The translations under genes were made by a program, and so were the position numbers. A stretch of 64,000 nt of DNA. Source: Oceaniferula spumae. Its GTDB lineage: Bacteria > Verrucomicrobiota > Verrucomicrobiia > Verrucomicrobiales > Akkermansiaceae. The notes below the pieces were generated by a model. That model was not told where the DNA came from. It did no database searches and was given only the letters and a program-made list of their open reading frames with translations. Positions within the stretch are counted from its first letter, which is position 1; the number at the start of each line of letters is the position of its first letter. Location: positions 4,402,001-4,466,000 of the forward strand of contig NZ_AP026866.1 in assembly GCF_042849255.1 (NCBI RefSeq). Direction: 5' to 3'. This document shows positions 25,919 through 34,592 of the stretch, piece after piece.

Positions 25919-27904
25919 ATGAACAAACCCTGGATCATCTGGAGTCTATCAGCCCTCTGCGCCATATTGGTGTTCGGGGCGATGGGCGTGATCACGCGAC
26001 ACACGCTGGGGCTGGAAAAAGATCGGGCTCAGGCTGAGGCACGCGCAGAACTTGAGGAGCGCATCAGACTATCACTTTGGCGCATGGATACCACTGCCGC
26101 AGGGATTTTGGCCGAGGAAAACAACCGGCCGGCGTGGCATTTCCGCGATGTGGATTTACAGAAAACCACCCGTCTAACACCCTTGAATCTGGACGTGCCT
26201 GAGAAAGTCAAACTCCACTTCGAGGTGAATTCAGGAGTCGTCAGCACACCACAAGTCAACGGCTGGGGGATGCCTGCCAGTAATTGGGACAGCAGTTTGA
26301 GCCAAGTTCAGCAAGGCGCAAAGCTCTCACGTGAAAAGGCAACCGACTGGGAGAACCTGCAAAACCTATTACTCCGCGATCCCACCTTTCAAGGCTGGCA
26401 GTCTAACCGAAACGCGCAAAGCAAACTGGAAGACAATAACCTCGGTGTGATCTGCGCCGTGGCACAGCGCGACAATTCGAAGGATGGAAAAATTGCACTA
26501 AACGAAAAAGTCGTCGATCAAGCTGTGCAGCAGCGGGGTGGTAACACCAAGGATCTTGTCAGGTCAGCCAAAGGCTATCAGCAGACTTATAATGCTGCGG
26601 AGAAAAGTAAACGCCAGGAGATCGTTCAGAAATCCGTCGATAATAAGGCTGTTAGTAAAAAACAATGGGTGCCGCCCAGCAAAGAGAGCAACACAGCAGG
26701 AGCTACGAAGGAGGCTCCGAAAGCAGCGAGCCCCAAAGCCAAACAACAAATCGAACCAGCTGCCTCGACCTCTGATGAGAGCAAGATACTGGAAAACAAA
26801 GACCTCGTGGAAGGCGCACATCTTTCTCCACTGCGTCCTATTTGGTTAGGCAATGATTTGCTTCTGGTCAGAGACGTTCAAGATACAGTTGGCAGACGTG
26901 TGCAAGGCGTGTGGCTGGACAGTGAACAGGTTCGCAACTCATTACTCGAAAATATCGTCGATCTCTTGCCTGACGCTCGTCTGGAACCTGTGAAGCAAAG
27001 CCTGCGTGTGATGTTAGGTGAGGAAAGCGACCCGGATGCCAATGACCCCATGGTGATGGCAGCTCTGCCGTGGCGTTTGATTCCTGGTGAGGCTGCCGTT
27101 GTGACGCCCTTTGGCTGGACTCCGATGCGTAAAACCTTGGGGGTGGCGTGGGTAGGTGCCCTGTTAGCAGCGGCGGCTGCCGTGGTTTTGCTGCGCGGCG
27201 TTGTGAAGCTCAGTGAGCGCAGGGCATCATTTGTCTCGTCGGTCACTCACGAGCTCCGCACCCCTCTAACAACATTCAGTCTATACTCCGACATGTTAGC
27301 TGAGGGCATGGTGCAGGATGAGGCGAAACAGAAAGATTACCTCAATACACTGCGCAAAGAGTCATCGCGTCTGACGCATCTGGTGGAAAATGTCCTGGCC
27401 TACTCACGCATCGAGCGTGGCAGTGCTCGCGCTCGCGTGGAAAATGTCGCGGTGGGAGCGTTGATCGATCGAATTTGCGAACGCCTTCGTCTCCGAGCCG
27501 AGGAAGCGGGCATGGAGCTTCATTGTGAGGTGACCTCCAATGTTGCCACCAAGGAAATCCAAGTGGATACCACTGCCGTCGAACAAATCCTTTTCAACCT
27601 CGTGGACAACGCTAGCAAGTATGCCAGCGGCGATGATGATGGGGGAATTATTGAACTTCGAGCACTCGAGACCCGGAAAGGAATCGTCTTCCAAGTCCGT
27701 GACGAAGGGCCGGGAGTGAAAAAATCCGAACACCGCAAACTTTTCCGAGCCTTCCATAAGTCGGCTCAGGAAGCAGCCCATACCAAACCGGGTGTCGGCC
27801 TTGGCCTGGCACTCTGTCGTCGTCTGGCACGTGCACTCGGAGGTGATCTCCGTATCATCGATCAGGAAAAAGGTGCCTGTTTTGAGTTGAGTCTCCGTGG
27901 TTAG
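25919..27904 (+). CDS. Sensor histidine kinase with long extracytoplasmic region
   Basis: This 661-residue membrane kinase partners the preceding regulator. TM1 is at about residues 6-26 and TM2 at about 403-426. The roughly 375-residue periplasmic part between them includes a low-complexity stretch rich in K, A, S, E and Q (about 215-300). The HisKA domain has phospho-acceptor His444 in SVTHELRTPLTTF, and the HATPase domain shows N (NLVDNASKYA), G1 (VRDEGPGV) and G2 (KPGVGLGLALC) boxes. No HAMP domain is evident. The long, partly disordered sensor is unlike common two-helix kinases, so the ligand cannot be guessed. Confidence 0.92.
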   Translation: MNKPWIIWSLSALCAILVFGAMGVITRHTLGLEKDRAQAEARAELEERIRLSLWRMDTTAAGILAEENNRPAWHFRDVDLQKTTRLTPLNLDVPEKVKLHFEVNSGVVSTPQVNGWGMPASNWDSSLSQVQQGAKLSREKATDWENLQNLLLRDPTFQGWQSNRNAQSKLEDNNLGVICAVAQRDNSKDGKIALNEKVVDQAVQQRGGNTKDLVRSAKGYQQTYNAAEKSKRQEIVQKSVDNKAVSKKQWVPPSKESNTAGATKEAPKAASPKAKQQIEPAASTSDESKILENKDLVEGAHLSPLRPIWLGNDLLLVRDVQDTVGRRVQGVWLDSEQVRNSLLENIVDLLPDARLEPVKQSLRVMLGEESDPDANDPMVMAALPWRLIPGEAAVVTPFGWTPMRKTLGVAWVGALLAAAAAVVLLRGVVKLSERRASFVSSVTHELRTPLTTFSLYSDMLAEGMVQDEAKQKDYLNTLRKESSRLTHLVENVLAYSRIERGSARARVENVAVGALIDRICERLRLRAEEAGMELHCEVTSNVATKEIQVDTTAVEQILFNLVDNASKYASGDDDGGIIELRALETRKGIVFQVRDEGPGVKKSEHRKLFRAFHKSAQEAAHTKPGVGLGLALCRRLARALGGDLRIIDQEKGACFELSLRG

Positions 27905-27947
27905 ATCGTCGGTAAGAACACCTCCTCGGCCGCGTTTGAAAAAAAAA

Positions 27948-29411
27948 CTAGCTCTCGCTGTCTGCTCCATCTTTCCTCTTCAGGCACCGTCCTCTAGGCT
28001 CATCGCCCTCATGCAGCACCGTCTCAGAATGCAGGAACTCAGCAGCATCCGCAGAATCCTTCACCTTGATCGCACTGCGCTCTAACATCTCTGTTTCAAA
28101 CTCACGCAATACACTGGCTCGCAGACCTGCTTCCCTCCACTGCGATTGAGGTCTACACGCTTGAGTAATTCCACGTGCTAGTGACAGAGCATCGAGCACG
28201 GCTTGATTTGCGCCCTGTCCCTTAAACGGACTCATCGGGTGCGCCGCGTCTCCGATCAATGTCACCTGCGAACCTGTCTCTAACATTTCAGGTGTCAGCA
28301 GTGCTCGATCATACACGGGGTAACCTGACACTTGCGCGGCATTGGTCGCGGCTAAAATCTGGGGGATTGGATCGTGCCACTGACATCTCCTGCACGCCTC
28401 ATCCTTGAGCGCTTCAGCTCCCTTAGCGCTGAGAGCCTTGGCCTCATTTTCCGGCATCGGAAAGCTAAGCTGCCACATCACCGAGTCGGCGGTAAATGGC
28501 ATCATGTAGATTCGCTCGTTGCCATTCGCGGTTTGGAACACCGTGGCCGAGTCCAGCAAGGAACTCTCAAGTCCGTCAAGATTCGCCAAAGGACAAATAC
28601 CCAGAATCACAATGCACCCCAAATAACGTAGAGGGGAGGCGTCATCACCAATCAACAAGCTCCGCACCGAACTCCGAATCCCATCTGCGCCCACCAGAAG
28701 ATCCGCTTGGGCCGTCTTCATTTTACCATCCACTTGAAAACTCAGTTCCACACCGCCACCATCACATTCTTTGAAATTCACCAGTTGATGTCCCCACTGC
28801 ACGACATCATGTCCACCGAGCTGTTCTAGCAGAGCCAAGCGCAACGACTGTCGGGCGATATGCACATTGGTGCGCTTCGGGGAGAAATTGGTGTCCGACT
28901 CCAACCACTTCCTGATGCCCCATTCACCGATTACTTTTCCATCGGTGGTATGCACCACGTGGCGAGTGGAAATCACTCCCTCATCTAACGAGAAAATCCC
29001 CAAACCCTCGATGGCCTTACTCGCTTGCTGCAAGGTGAGTCCATAGCCCTGAGACCTGGCCTCGAAGCCACTATCACGTTCGTAAAGCGTGAAGGGGATA
29101 CCACGGTGCAAGCATGCCACCGCCAGAGCCACCCCGCCGATGCCTCCACCTATGATGGCGAGGTGTGGATAGTGTTCTGAGTTCACCACAGCAGGTCTAT
29201 CAGAAGCAACCAGCCCGGAGCCACGACAGCTCAAGCAAGCCTCCACATGCCCCTTGGGACGAACAGGAGCAATTCCTTCCCCCCCCGATTTTTCAAACTG
29301 ATCCAGCTCGTTCTGATAGAGACGACGCGCTTTGCCGGAGAGCCGTCGGTTTTTTTTGCCACGGCCCTGGCACAATGGACAAATCGTCCAGTGATGATCT
29401 TTGTGTTGCAT
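27948..29411 (-). CDS. FAD-dependent monooxygenase with N-terminal zinc-ribbon-like segment
   Basis: This 487-residue protein has two parts. Residues 1 to about 75 contain two CxxCxGxG-type motifs (CPLCQGRGKKN and CLSCRGSGLV), as in DnaJ zinc repeats, separated by a basic helix. Residues 85-470 form an aromatic-ring-hydroxylase fold: LAIIGGGIGGVALAVACLHRG (GxGxxG), the substrate/DG motif LLVGADGIRSSVR and the second FAD motif TLIGDAAHPMSPFKGQG. Such enzymes hydroxylate aromatic rings with NAD(P)H and O2. ATG 29411 has GGTGGA seven bases upstream and begins just before the first Cys motif. The zinc module fused to this family is unusual. Confidence 0.85.
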   Translation of the reverse strand: MQHKDHHWTICPLCQGRGKKNRRLSGKARRLYQNELDQFEKSGGEGIAPVRPKGHVEACLSCRGSGLVASDRPAVVNSEHYPHLAIIGGGIGGVALAVACLHRGIPFTLYERDSGFEARSQGYGLTLQQASKAIEGLGIFSLDEGVISTRHVVHTTDGKVIGEWGIRKWLESDTNFSPKRTNVHIARQSLRLALLEQLGGHDVVQWGHQLVNFKECDGGGVELSFQVDGKMKTAQADLLVGADGIRSSVRSLLIGDDASPLRYLGCIVILGICPLANLDGLESSLLDSATVFQTANGNERIYMMPFTADSVMWQLSFPMPENEAKALSAKGAEALKDEACRRCQWHDPIPQILAATNAAQVSGYPVYDRALLTPEMLETGSQVTLIGDAAHPMSPFKGQGANQAVLDALSLARGITQACRPQSQWREAGLRASVLREFETEMLERSAIKVKDSADAAEFLHSETVLHEGDEPRGRCLKRKDGADSES

Positions 29412-29536
29412 CTGTTCCACCTGCCCGTGATTGAACCAGTTCTTGCCTTCCCTTAACAGAGCAAACCACGGATGAACCAAACAAGAATATTGAATGCGGA
29501 GGAAATGAAACCACACCAGCGCGGCACTAACTTACC

Positions 29537-29968
29537 CTAGGAAACTTTCTTCAGTAAGTTTGTGATCTTCTGCCTGTGTGAAAACAAATTGATGAGGGCA
29601 ATGCAGATAATCGCTGCCGCAATGTAAACGAGCATCCATTTTACTTCGGTCCGCAGGAAAAACTCAGAGAAAAGCGCGCCGACCATCGCTCCGATACCGT
29701 ATAGGTTGGCAATGGTGAACAGGCGCACACACTGATTGCGCTCCAAGCACTTTCGTAAAATAAGGATGGCGTTCACAAAGAAAAACAGGGCTGCAAAACC
29801 GATTATAAAGCCGGTTCCGATACGGAACATGGTAGGATCGATCCCCAAAGGTTTTGCCATATCCTCAAACGCCGCAACAGAGATCGGCCAAGCTGCAAAC
29901 TTGGAAATGGTAAATCTGACGAGGACAAGACCGGCGAGCAAGTTGAGTAGACTGAGTATTATTTTCAT
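29537..29968 (-). CDS. Small four-helix membrane protein (DoxX-like)
   Basis: This 143-residue product has four hydrophobic helices. The N-terminal pattern (a helix, then SKFAAWPISVAAFEDMAKPLG, then helices two to four) recalls DoxX-like proteins. Family members are poorly characterised inner-membrane proteins linked to redox or thiol stress. ATG 29968 begins the first helix; an upstream in-frame Met (30010) adds 14 polar residues. The family assignment is tentative; the membrane topology is clear. Confidence 0.6.
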   Translation of the reverse strand: MKIILSLLNLLAGLVLVRFTISKFAAWPISVAAFEDMAKPLGIDPTMFRIGTGFIIGFAALFFFVNAILILRKCLERNQCVRLFTIANLYGIGAMVGALFSEFFLRTEVKWMLVYIAAAIICIALINLFSHRQKITNLLKKVS

Positions 29969-30225
29969 CGTGTTATGTTCGGTAATGGTGATTTCCCACT
30001 TAGAGCGCATACATCTGAAACTTATTCCGCGAATATTCGAAACCTGATACCGATGACAAATATATCTCTCCGAGGTGTCGTCGGATCAGCAGCTTCGCTC
30101 ATGCTTGCAGAATCAGCGCCCCAGTCATCCTCCGCAATCAGACTGATAGCACTAAATAATAACCCCAGCAGAGGTAAAACTGCAACAGCCTGAGCCCAGG
30201 TTACACCGCGCAAGCACATCTGATA

Positions 30226-30915
30226 CTAGGCCAAGGCAGTCCCAGACCCAGCGGAGCGAGAGAAACTAGCGCGGGGTGAAACCCCTGGAAACACTGCACC
30301 GTTTGTTAGTATGTTAGTTGGTTTGGTGGGGAGGCGTTTCCGAAGCCATGAAACCCGTATTATGAAGAGCCTTTCTGAAATCTGCGCCTTGCTCGTTCCG
30401 GTGTGGTTCCAGCATTGGCGTGGCCAATCTTCAGCTTGCACAAATCTTGGGCGAGATAGTCGACGTGGCTGAATGATCCTGTGCACCAAGGATACTAGCG
30501 CTGGGGTATTGATCGTGTTGGCCAAGCCGTAGAACGACGATCCTCTGTACAGCGCTAGCCGCGCAGGTCGCTCTGGAATCTCCAAACGCGGAAAGAAATC
30601 GCCGAACACAATCGCGGTGTCAGCAACCCAATTATCCACCATCACCATCGATTCTCCGCCCTCCAAAAGGCTGCGAATGGTTCTTGCGCAGGTATGCGTC
30701 CAAATTGGGAACTCAACCTCGAAGTCGAGATTACGGCAGCGCACACCTAGAGCGAGGCCATTGGTGTTTGGGAGCTTCTGTCGTTCCATGTGGATGTGGG
30801 GCTGGAAAGAAGCCAACCTCCACTCAAAGACTTCCTTGTTGATTGTAAAGCTTTGGATTCCCCCATATCTCTTAAGAGCCTCCTCGGTATTCGATATGTG
30901 AGCGTGTCTCAGCAT
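30226..30915 (-). CDS. Orphan hypothetical protein, C-terminus doubtful
   Basis: I do not recognise this 229-residue frame. The first 145 residues look like a folded soluble protein (IQSFTINKEVFEWRLASF, RNLDFEVEFPIWTHTC, VVAD-like VMVDNWVADTAIVFGDFF). From about residue 150 the sequence becomes basic and irregular and runs into DNA with small palindromes (ggggtgaaacccc near 30270), suggesting a frameshift or a stop lost into intergenic sequence. It lies in a patch of orphan genes. There is no domain evidence. Confidence 0.4.
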   Translation of the reverse strand: MLRHAHISNTEEALKRYGGIQSFTINKEVFEWRLASFQPHIHMERQKLPNTNGLALGVRCRNLDFEVEFPIWTHTCARTIRSLLEGGESMVMVDNWVADTAIVFGDFFPRLEIPERPARLALYRGSSFYGLANTINTPALVSLVHRIIQPRRLSRPRFVQAEDWPRQCWNHTGTSKAQISERLFIIRVSWLRKRLPTKPTNILTNGAVFPGVSPRASFSRSAGSGTALA

Positions 30916-30952
30916 CTATTCCTAGAACCTAACGTTTGAGGCCAGCCACCCG

Positions 30953-31567
30953 CTACTGGGAGCGCCCCTCCGGTTCAGGTTTGGTTTTTTGAACACCCTC
31001 CGGCTTCGATCCCGGAGCGGTAGCGGGTTGGACAGCGCCGCTTTGTTCGGCAATGATCGATTCCACCTGATGAGGTTTGTAGCTCTTTGTGATTTTACTG
31101 ATTAGCTCTTTATACTTCACTCGCAGCCCCTCCGGATACTTAAAGAACAGAGAGCGATAAGACATGCCCCAATCTGGATTGGTCACGAGAAATAAAACCT
31201 GCGTGTAAGATTTTGTGTGTTGGGTGAAAACCTCGTAGCCATCCTTCCTAACGACTTCAGCACCGATTTGTATCTCGTCGACAAGGAAGATGTCTCGGGG
31301 CGATTTGAAGCCACGATTTTCTCCGTCTATCTGGGAAATATATCCGTAAGGGGATCCTGAAACAGAGAATTTATTGTCGGGGTGATTAAAGATCACAACC
31401 CACTTGTAGCCTTCACCTTTGAAGCTTTGCGGGTCTTGTTCGAAAGAGGACGGCACTCGAAAGGTAAACCAGTTTTCCCAAGCTTTGACAGTCTTCCATT
31501 CAAGCTCCTCAGCGTTGGCACTTGAAACGAAGCAGGCGAGAAAAAGGTAGAGTATTAGCTTCGTCAT
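30953..31567 (-). CDS. Hypothetical secreted protein
   Basis: This 204-residue protein has a clear signal peptide (residues 1-19, ending ANA). A compact middle part contains WFTFRVPSSFEQDP and DIFLVDEIQIGAEVV, and the C-terminal tail is rich in P, E, K and G (QPATAPGSKPEGVQ). It is probably periplasmic. No known family is recognised; the WFTFRVPSSF text recalls proteins with a photosystem II PsbP-like/DUF1795 fold, but this is only a resemblance. Confidence 0.6.
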   Translation of the reverse strand: MTKLILYLFLACFVSSANAEELEWKTVKAWENWFTFRVPSSFEQDPQSFKGEGYKWVVIFNHPDNKFSVSGSPYGYISQIDGENRGFKSPRDIFLVDEIQIGAEVVRKDGYEVFTQHTKSYTQVLFLVTNPDWGMSYRSLFFKYPEGLRVKYKELISKITKSYKPHQVESIIAEQSGAVQPATAPGSKPEGVQKTKPEPEGRSQ

Positions 31568-31909
31568 TTTCTTAGCCGAACAGTGTTATTAGTTAACTCG
31601 GGTAGTAGGAGTTTACAGATACTAGATCATTTGGAACGATTTAGCAGGGAGCTGCTACCCGATGTGGATTGGTGTGATGATAGCGGGGTTGTCATGGGGT
31701 GGCCAAGTAGAATCAGCTTGGGAAGCGTGTATTGTTTTGTTTATGTTGTTCCTGGAGGAGTTATCACAGATTTGGTGATGATCACATCTCTGTGAGATTG
31801 GAGAGTATGTAAGGACGTGGCTAGGACCACCGGAGACTATTGTGGCCTATGCCCACCTACAAACCAAACATGTCTTGCTTCTTACAAAATCCGCCAGCAC
31901 TCTCTGGCT
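31568..31909. other. Intergenic stretch before menD
   Basis: I see no convincing gene here. A 70-codon plus-strand frame (31583-31795) has no start signal or family look. Near 31763-31797 the words TCACAGA and TCTGTGA can form a hairpin but without a T run. The menD promoter presumably lies here; a GTG at 31817 would extend menD into this stretch. Confidence 0.4.
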
Positions 31910-33499
31910 GTGTCTAGTAACGGATGGATTAGCGATACCGTGGGGGCCTGTGTGGCTGCCGGGATTCAGGAATATGTGGTTTGCGCCGGTGCCAGGAATC
32001 TGGAACTGGTGATGGCTTTGTCGCGTTATGCCGAGAGTGGCGAGGCCGGTGAGGTCCGGGTGTTCTCGCACTTCGATGAACGGGCGGCTGGATTTTTTGC
32101 CCTCGGTCGCACCATGGAAAGCGGCGCTCCCTGCGCGGTGATCACGACTTCTGGCACGGCGGTGGCGGAGCTCTTGCCGGCGGTGGTCGAGGCGCATTAC
32201 CAGCAGCGACCTTTGGTGGTCGTTTCCGCCGACCGACCCTCCCGTTTCCGTGGCTCCGGCGCACCTCAAGCGATCGAACACGTTGGCATCTTTTCCAAAT
32301 ACGTCGAAGGTTGCGAAGATCTCGAGTGGGCAGACACGCTGACACTTTTTGACGGCTGGAGCGGCAAGCTGCCCTGGCATCTGAATATTTGCATCGAGGA
32401 AAACGAAGCTCAAAGCCGACTCTCCAAGGTGAGGGTGGGGGAGATCGAAGCGGCGCAGGAAAACATCAACATGACTCCGGTGTTCGACTGCATCAAAAAC
32501 TCGTGGAAGGGACTGGTGGTCCTGTTAGGAGGTCTCGAGCCTGAAGACCGCGAGGAGGTATGGCATTTCCTGCGTGATCTCGGAGCTCCGGTGGTGGCCG
32601 ATAGCACCAGCGGCCTGCGCGAGACCTTGGGCAAGCTGACTCTGGTCGATGGAGATCGTATCCTACGCGAAAACCCACCGGCCTATGTGCTCCGCATCGG
32701 CGAAGTCCCCGTGGGCCGCTACTGGCGCGATCTTGAAGATCTGCCGAAGGTGAACGTGGTCTCGATTTCACGCACTGGCTACTCCGGCCTGTCACGCGAG
32801 AGCCAGGTGATCACCGGCGACATCACACGCTGCATGCGCGCGCTCGGTGAGATTTCCTCGGTGGGCGATTCCATGGATCATCTGAAAATGGCGACCAAAC
32901 GACGTGGTAAGATTAACGAGCTGTTAGAATCCCTTCCGGAAAGCGAACCGGGCATGGTGCGCATGCTCTCGGTGATGGCGACAATGGGCAGTAGTCTGTA
33001 TTTGGGAAATAGTTTGCCGATTCGTGAGTGGAACGATTTCGCCCAGCGCGAGTTTCCTTACGAATTGGTCCGCGCGAATCGCGGAGCCAATGGCATCGAC
33101 GGCCAGATCGCCACCTGGCTGGGAGCCACCACCGATGAAGAAAACGCCTGGGGTGTCTTTGGCGATCTCACGGCGCTCTACGACATGGGTGCTCCGGCAT
33201 TGTTAGACCAAGTGCAATGCCAAGGCCGCATGCTGGTGGTGATCAACAATGGTGGCGGACAAATCTTTGGTCGAATGCCACAGGTGCAAGAGATGGAAGC
33301 GGAAGTCACCGAACTGGTGACTAACGAACACCAGCACGGATTCGAATCCTGGGCCAAGATGTGGAACATGGACTATGTTAGAATCGATGGCATGGAAGGT
33401 TTTGACTTCGAGCCGGGGGATAAAACCACCGTGGTGGAGATCATTCCTAACAAGCGCCAGACTGAAACGTTCTGGGGCAAGTTTGATGCGATAGGGTAG
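31910..33499 (+). CDS. menD: 2-succinyl-5-enolpyruvyl-6-hydroxy-3-cyclohexene-1-carboxylate synthase
   Basis: MenD is the ThDP enzyme that commits isochorismate and 2-oxoglutarate to menaquinone. The catalytic glutamate region FSHFDERAAGFFALG and the later ThDP site FGDLTALYDMGA...VVINNGGGQIFGRMP match MenD. VITTSGTAVAELLPAVVEA is also typical. The early loop reads VVCAGARNLEL in place of the usual SPGSRSxPL. Start GTG 31910 sets this loop near residue 26 as in other MenD proteins; GTG 31817 (31 residues longer) is the alternative. No other men gene is in the window. The stop codon lies inside a perfect inverted repeat. Confidence 0.88.
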   Translation: MSSNGWISDTVGACVAAGIQEYVVCAGARNLELVMALSRYAESGEAGEVRVFSHFDERAAGFFALGRTMESGAPCAVITTSGTAVAELLPAVVEAHYQQRPLVVVSADRPSRFRGSGAPQAIEHVGIFSKYVEGCEDLEWADTLTLFDGWSGKLPWHLNICIEENEAQSRLSKVRVGEIEAAQENINMTPVFDCIKNSWKGLVVLLGGLEPEDREEVWHFLRDLGAPVVADSTSGLRETLGKLTLVDGDRILRENPPAYVLRIGEVPVGRYWRDLEDLPKVNVVSISRTGYSGLSRESQVITGDITRCMRALGEISSVGDSMDHLKMATKRRGKINELLESLPESEPGMVRMLSVMATMGSSLYLGNSLPIREWNDFAQREFPYELVRANRGANGIDGQIATWLGATTDEENAWGVFGDLTALYDMGAPALLDQVQCQGRMLVVINNGGGQIFGRMPQVQEMEAEVTELVTNEHQHGFESWAKMWNMDYVRIDGMEGFDFEPGDKTTVVEIIPNKRQTETFWGKFDAIG

Positions 33500-33581
33500 G
33501 ACAGCTTTGCAAGCTGTCGGCAGGCTATCTGAACGCAAAGGATGAGGTCTTGGGTTGCCGACAGCTTGCAAAGCTGTCCTA
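33497..33581. repeat. REP-like perfect 26-bp inverted repeat between menD and panC
   Basis: Arms 33497-33522 and 33556-33581 are exact inverse complements (arm core GGACAGCTTTGCAAGCTGTC), with a 33-base spacer. Each arm is itself nearly palindromic (ACAGCTT.GCAAGCTGT). The first arm starts on the menD stop codon, and panC, on the opposite strand, ends three bases after the second arm. The layout resembles REP/BIME or MITE units, and it can also act as a two-way terminator. Confidence 0.85.
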
Positions 33582-33583
33582 CT

Positions 33584-34423
33584 TTACCCCAGCTCGATAT
33601 TATCAATTAGCCTCACTTCTCCATAGAATACCGCAGTGGCGATGACGGCGGGGCGGGTGACTTTTTCGAGGGGCTGTAAGGACTCGGCATCCAGCAGTTC
33701 CAAGTAATCGATTTTTGCACCTTCCGTGGACGCTTCAATTTCCTCACGTGCACAGGCTAACAGTTTCTCTGGATCATGTTCTCCTTGTGCGTGGAGATCT
33801 TGGGCGGCGAGCAATGCTCTACGAATGCGAGGGGCGTCAGCATGTTGCTTTTCGCTAAGTCGGGTATTGCGTGATGACATAGCCAGTCCGCTTGACTCGC
33901 GGATGGTATCGACGCCTTCAATGGTAATGGGCACATTCAGATCGCGCACCATGCGGCGGATGATGGCCAATTGTTGGAAATCCTTTTTGCCAAAAACGGC
34001 AATGTCGGATCTTGTTAGGTTGAAGAGTTTTAACACCACGGTGCAGACGCCCTCGAAGTGTCCGGGGCGGGTGGCTCCGCAAAGTCTTTTGGAGAGCGAG
34101 CTCTCAATGATATTCACCGAGTGATCTGGCTGATACATGCTATCGGCTTCGGGCGCAAAGACGAGATCGACGCCGTGCTCTTTGCACAGCTTGAGATCTC
34201 TGTCCATGGTGCGAGGGTAATTTTCCAAATCACTCGGGTTATTAAATTGGGTGGGATTCACAAACAGGGTGAGCATGACCTCTCCATCCGTTCCGGCCAA
34301 CTCGCGAGCACGCTTCACCAGTGCGAGGTGGCCATCGTGTAGTGCTCCCATGGTGGGCACCAGCACACGGGGGCGGGCGGGGGAAATGGCATTGAGATCA
34401 GTGGCGGATGTGACGACTTTCAT
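33584..34423 (-). CDS. panC: Pantothenate synthetase
   Basis: PanC joins pantoate and beta-alanine with ATP to make pantothenate, the CoA precursor. The 279-residue protein shows the nucleotidyl-transferase start VPTMGALHDGHLALVKRA (HxGH-like), TLFVNPTQFN, VFGKKDFQQLAIIRRMVRDL and the late KMSKS-like region GLAMSSRNTRLS. Length and order are typical. It is alone here; panB and panD are not in the window. Confidence 0.96.
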   Translation of the reverse strand: MKVVTSATDLNAISPARPRVLVPTMGALHDGHLALVKRARELAGTDGEVMLTLFVNPTQFNNPSDLENYPRTMDRDLKLCKEHGVDLVFAPEADSMYQPDHSVNIIESSLSKRLCGATRPGHFEGVCTVVLKLFNLTRSDIAVFGKKDFQQLAIIRRMVRDLNVPITIEGVDTIRESSGLAMSSRNTRLSEKQHADAPRIRRALLAAQDLHAQGEHDPEKLLACAREEIEASTEGAKIDYLELLDAESLQPLEKVTRPAVIATAVFYGEVRLIDNIELG

Positions 34424-34592
34424 GGTGGTGACAATGAGGCTGGATGGCTGCCGGGAGGCGCGTGTTCTGTGATCGTTCTTTCACAGGGGATAGAGGTTGA
34501 CGAGATATATGATTCTGTGCAGCTTGGCGGTGCGCTGCACCTCGCAGCAGGCGTTTATGCGCCCCCTATACCGAAATATCACAAAATCCATC

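Noticed and set aside
30022..30219. 65-codon minus-strand frame with one hydrophobic stretch
   Set aside because: Weak hydrophobic start, no start signal and odd composition; not supported as a gene.
30919..30952. Integron attC-like site (cctaacgtttgagg)
   Set aside because: A GTTAGG-like end is visible but no matching R'' partner or internal stem within 100 bases, and no integrase; chance similarity, also given how common TGTTAG/GTTAGG is here.
31583..31795. 70-codon plus-strand frame before menD
   Set aside because: No start signal, no recognisable composition or family, and it lies where a promoter is expected.
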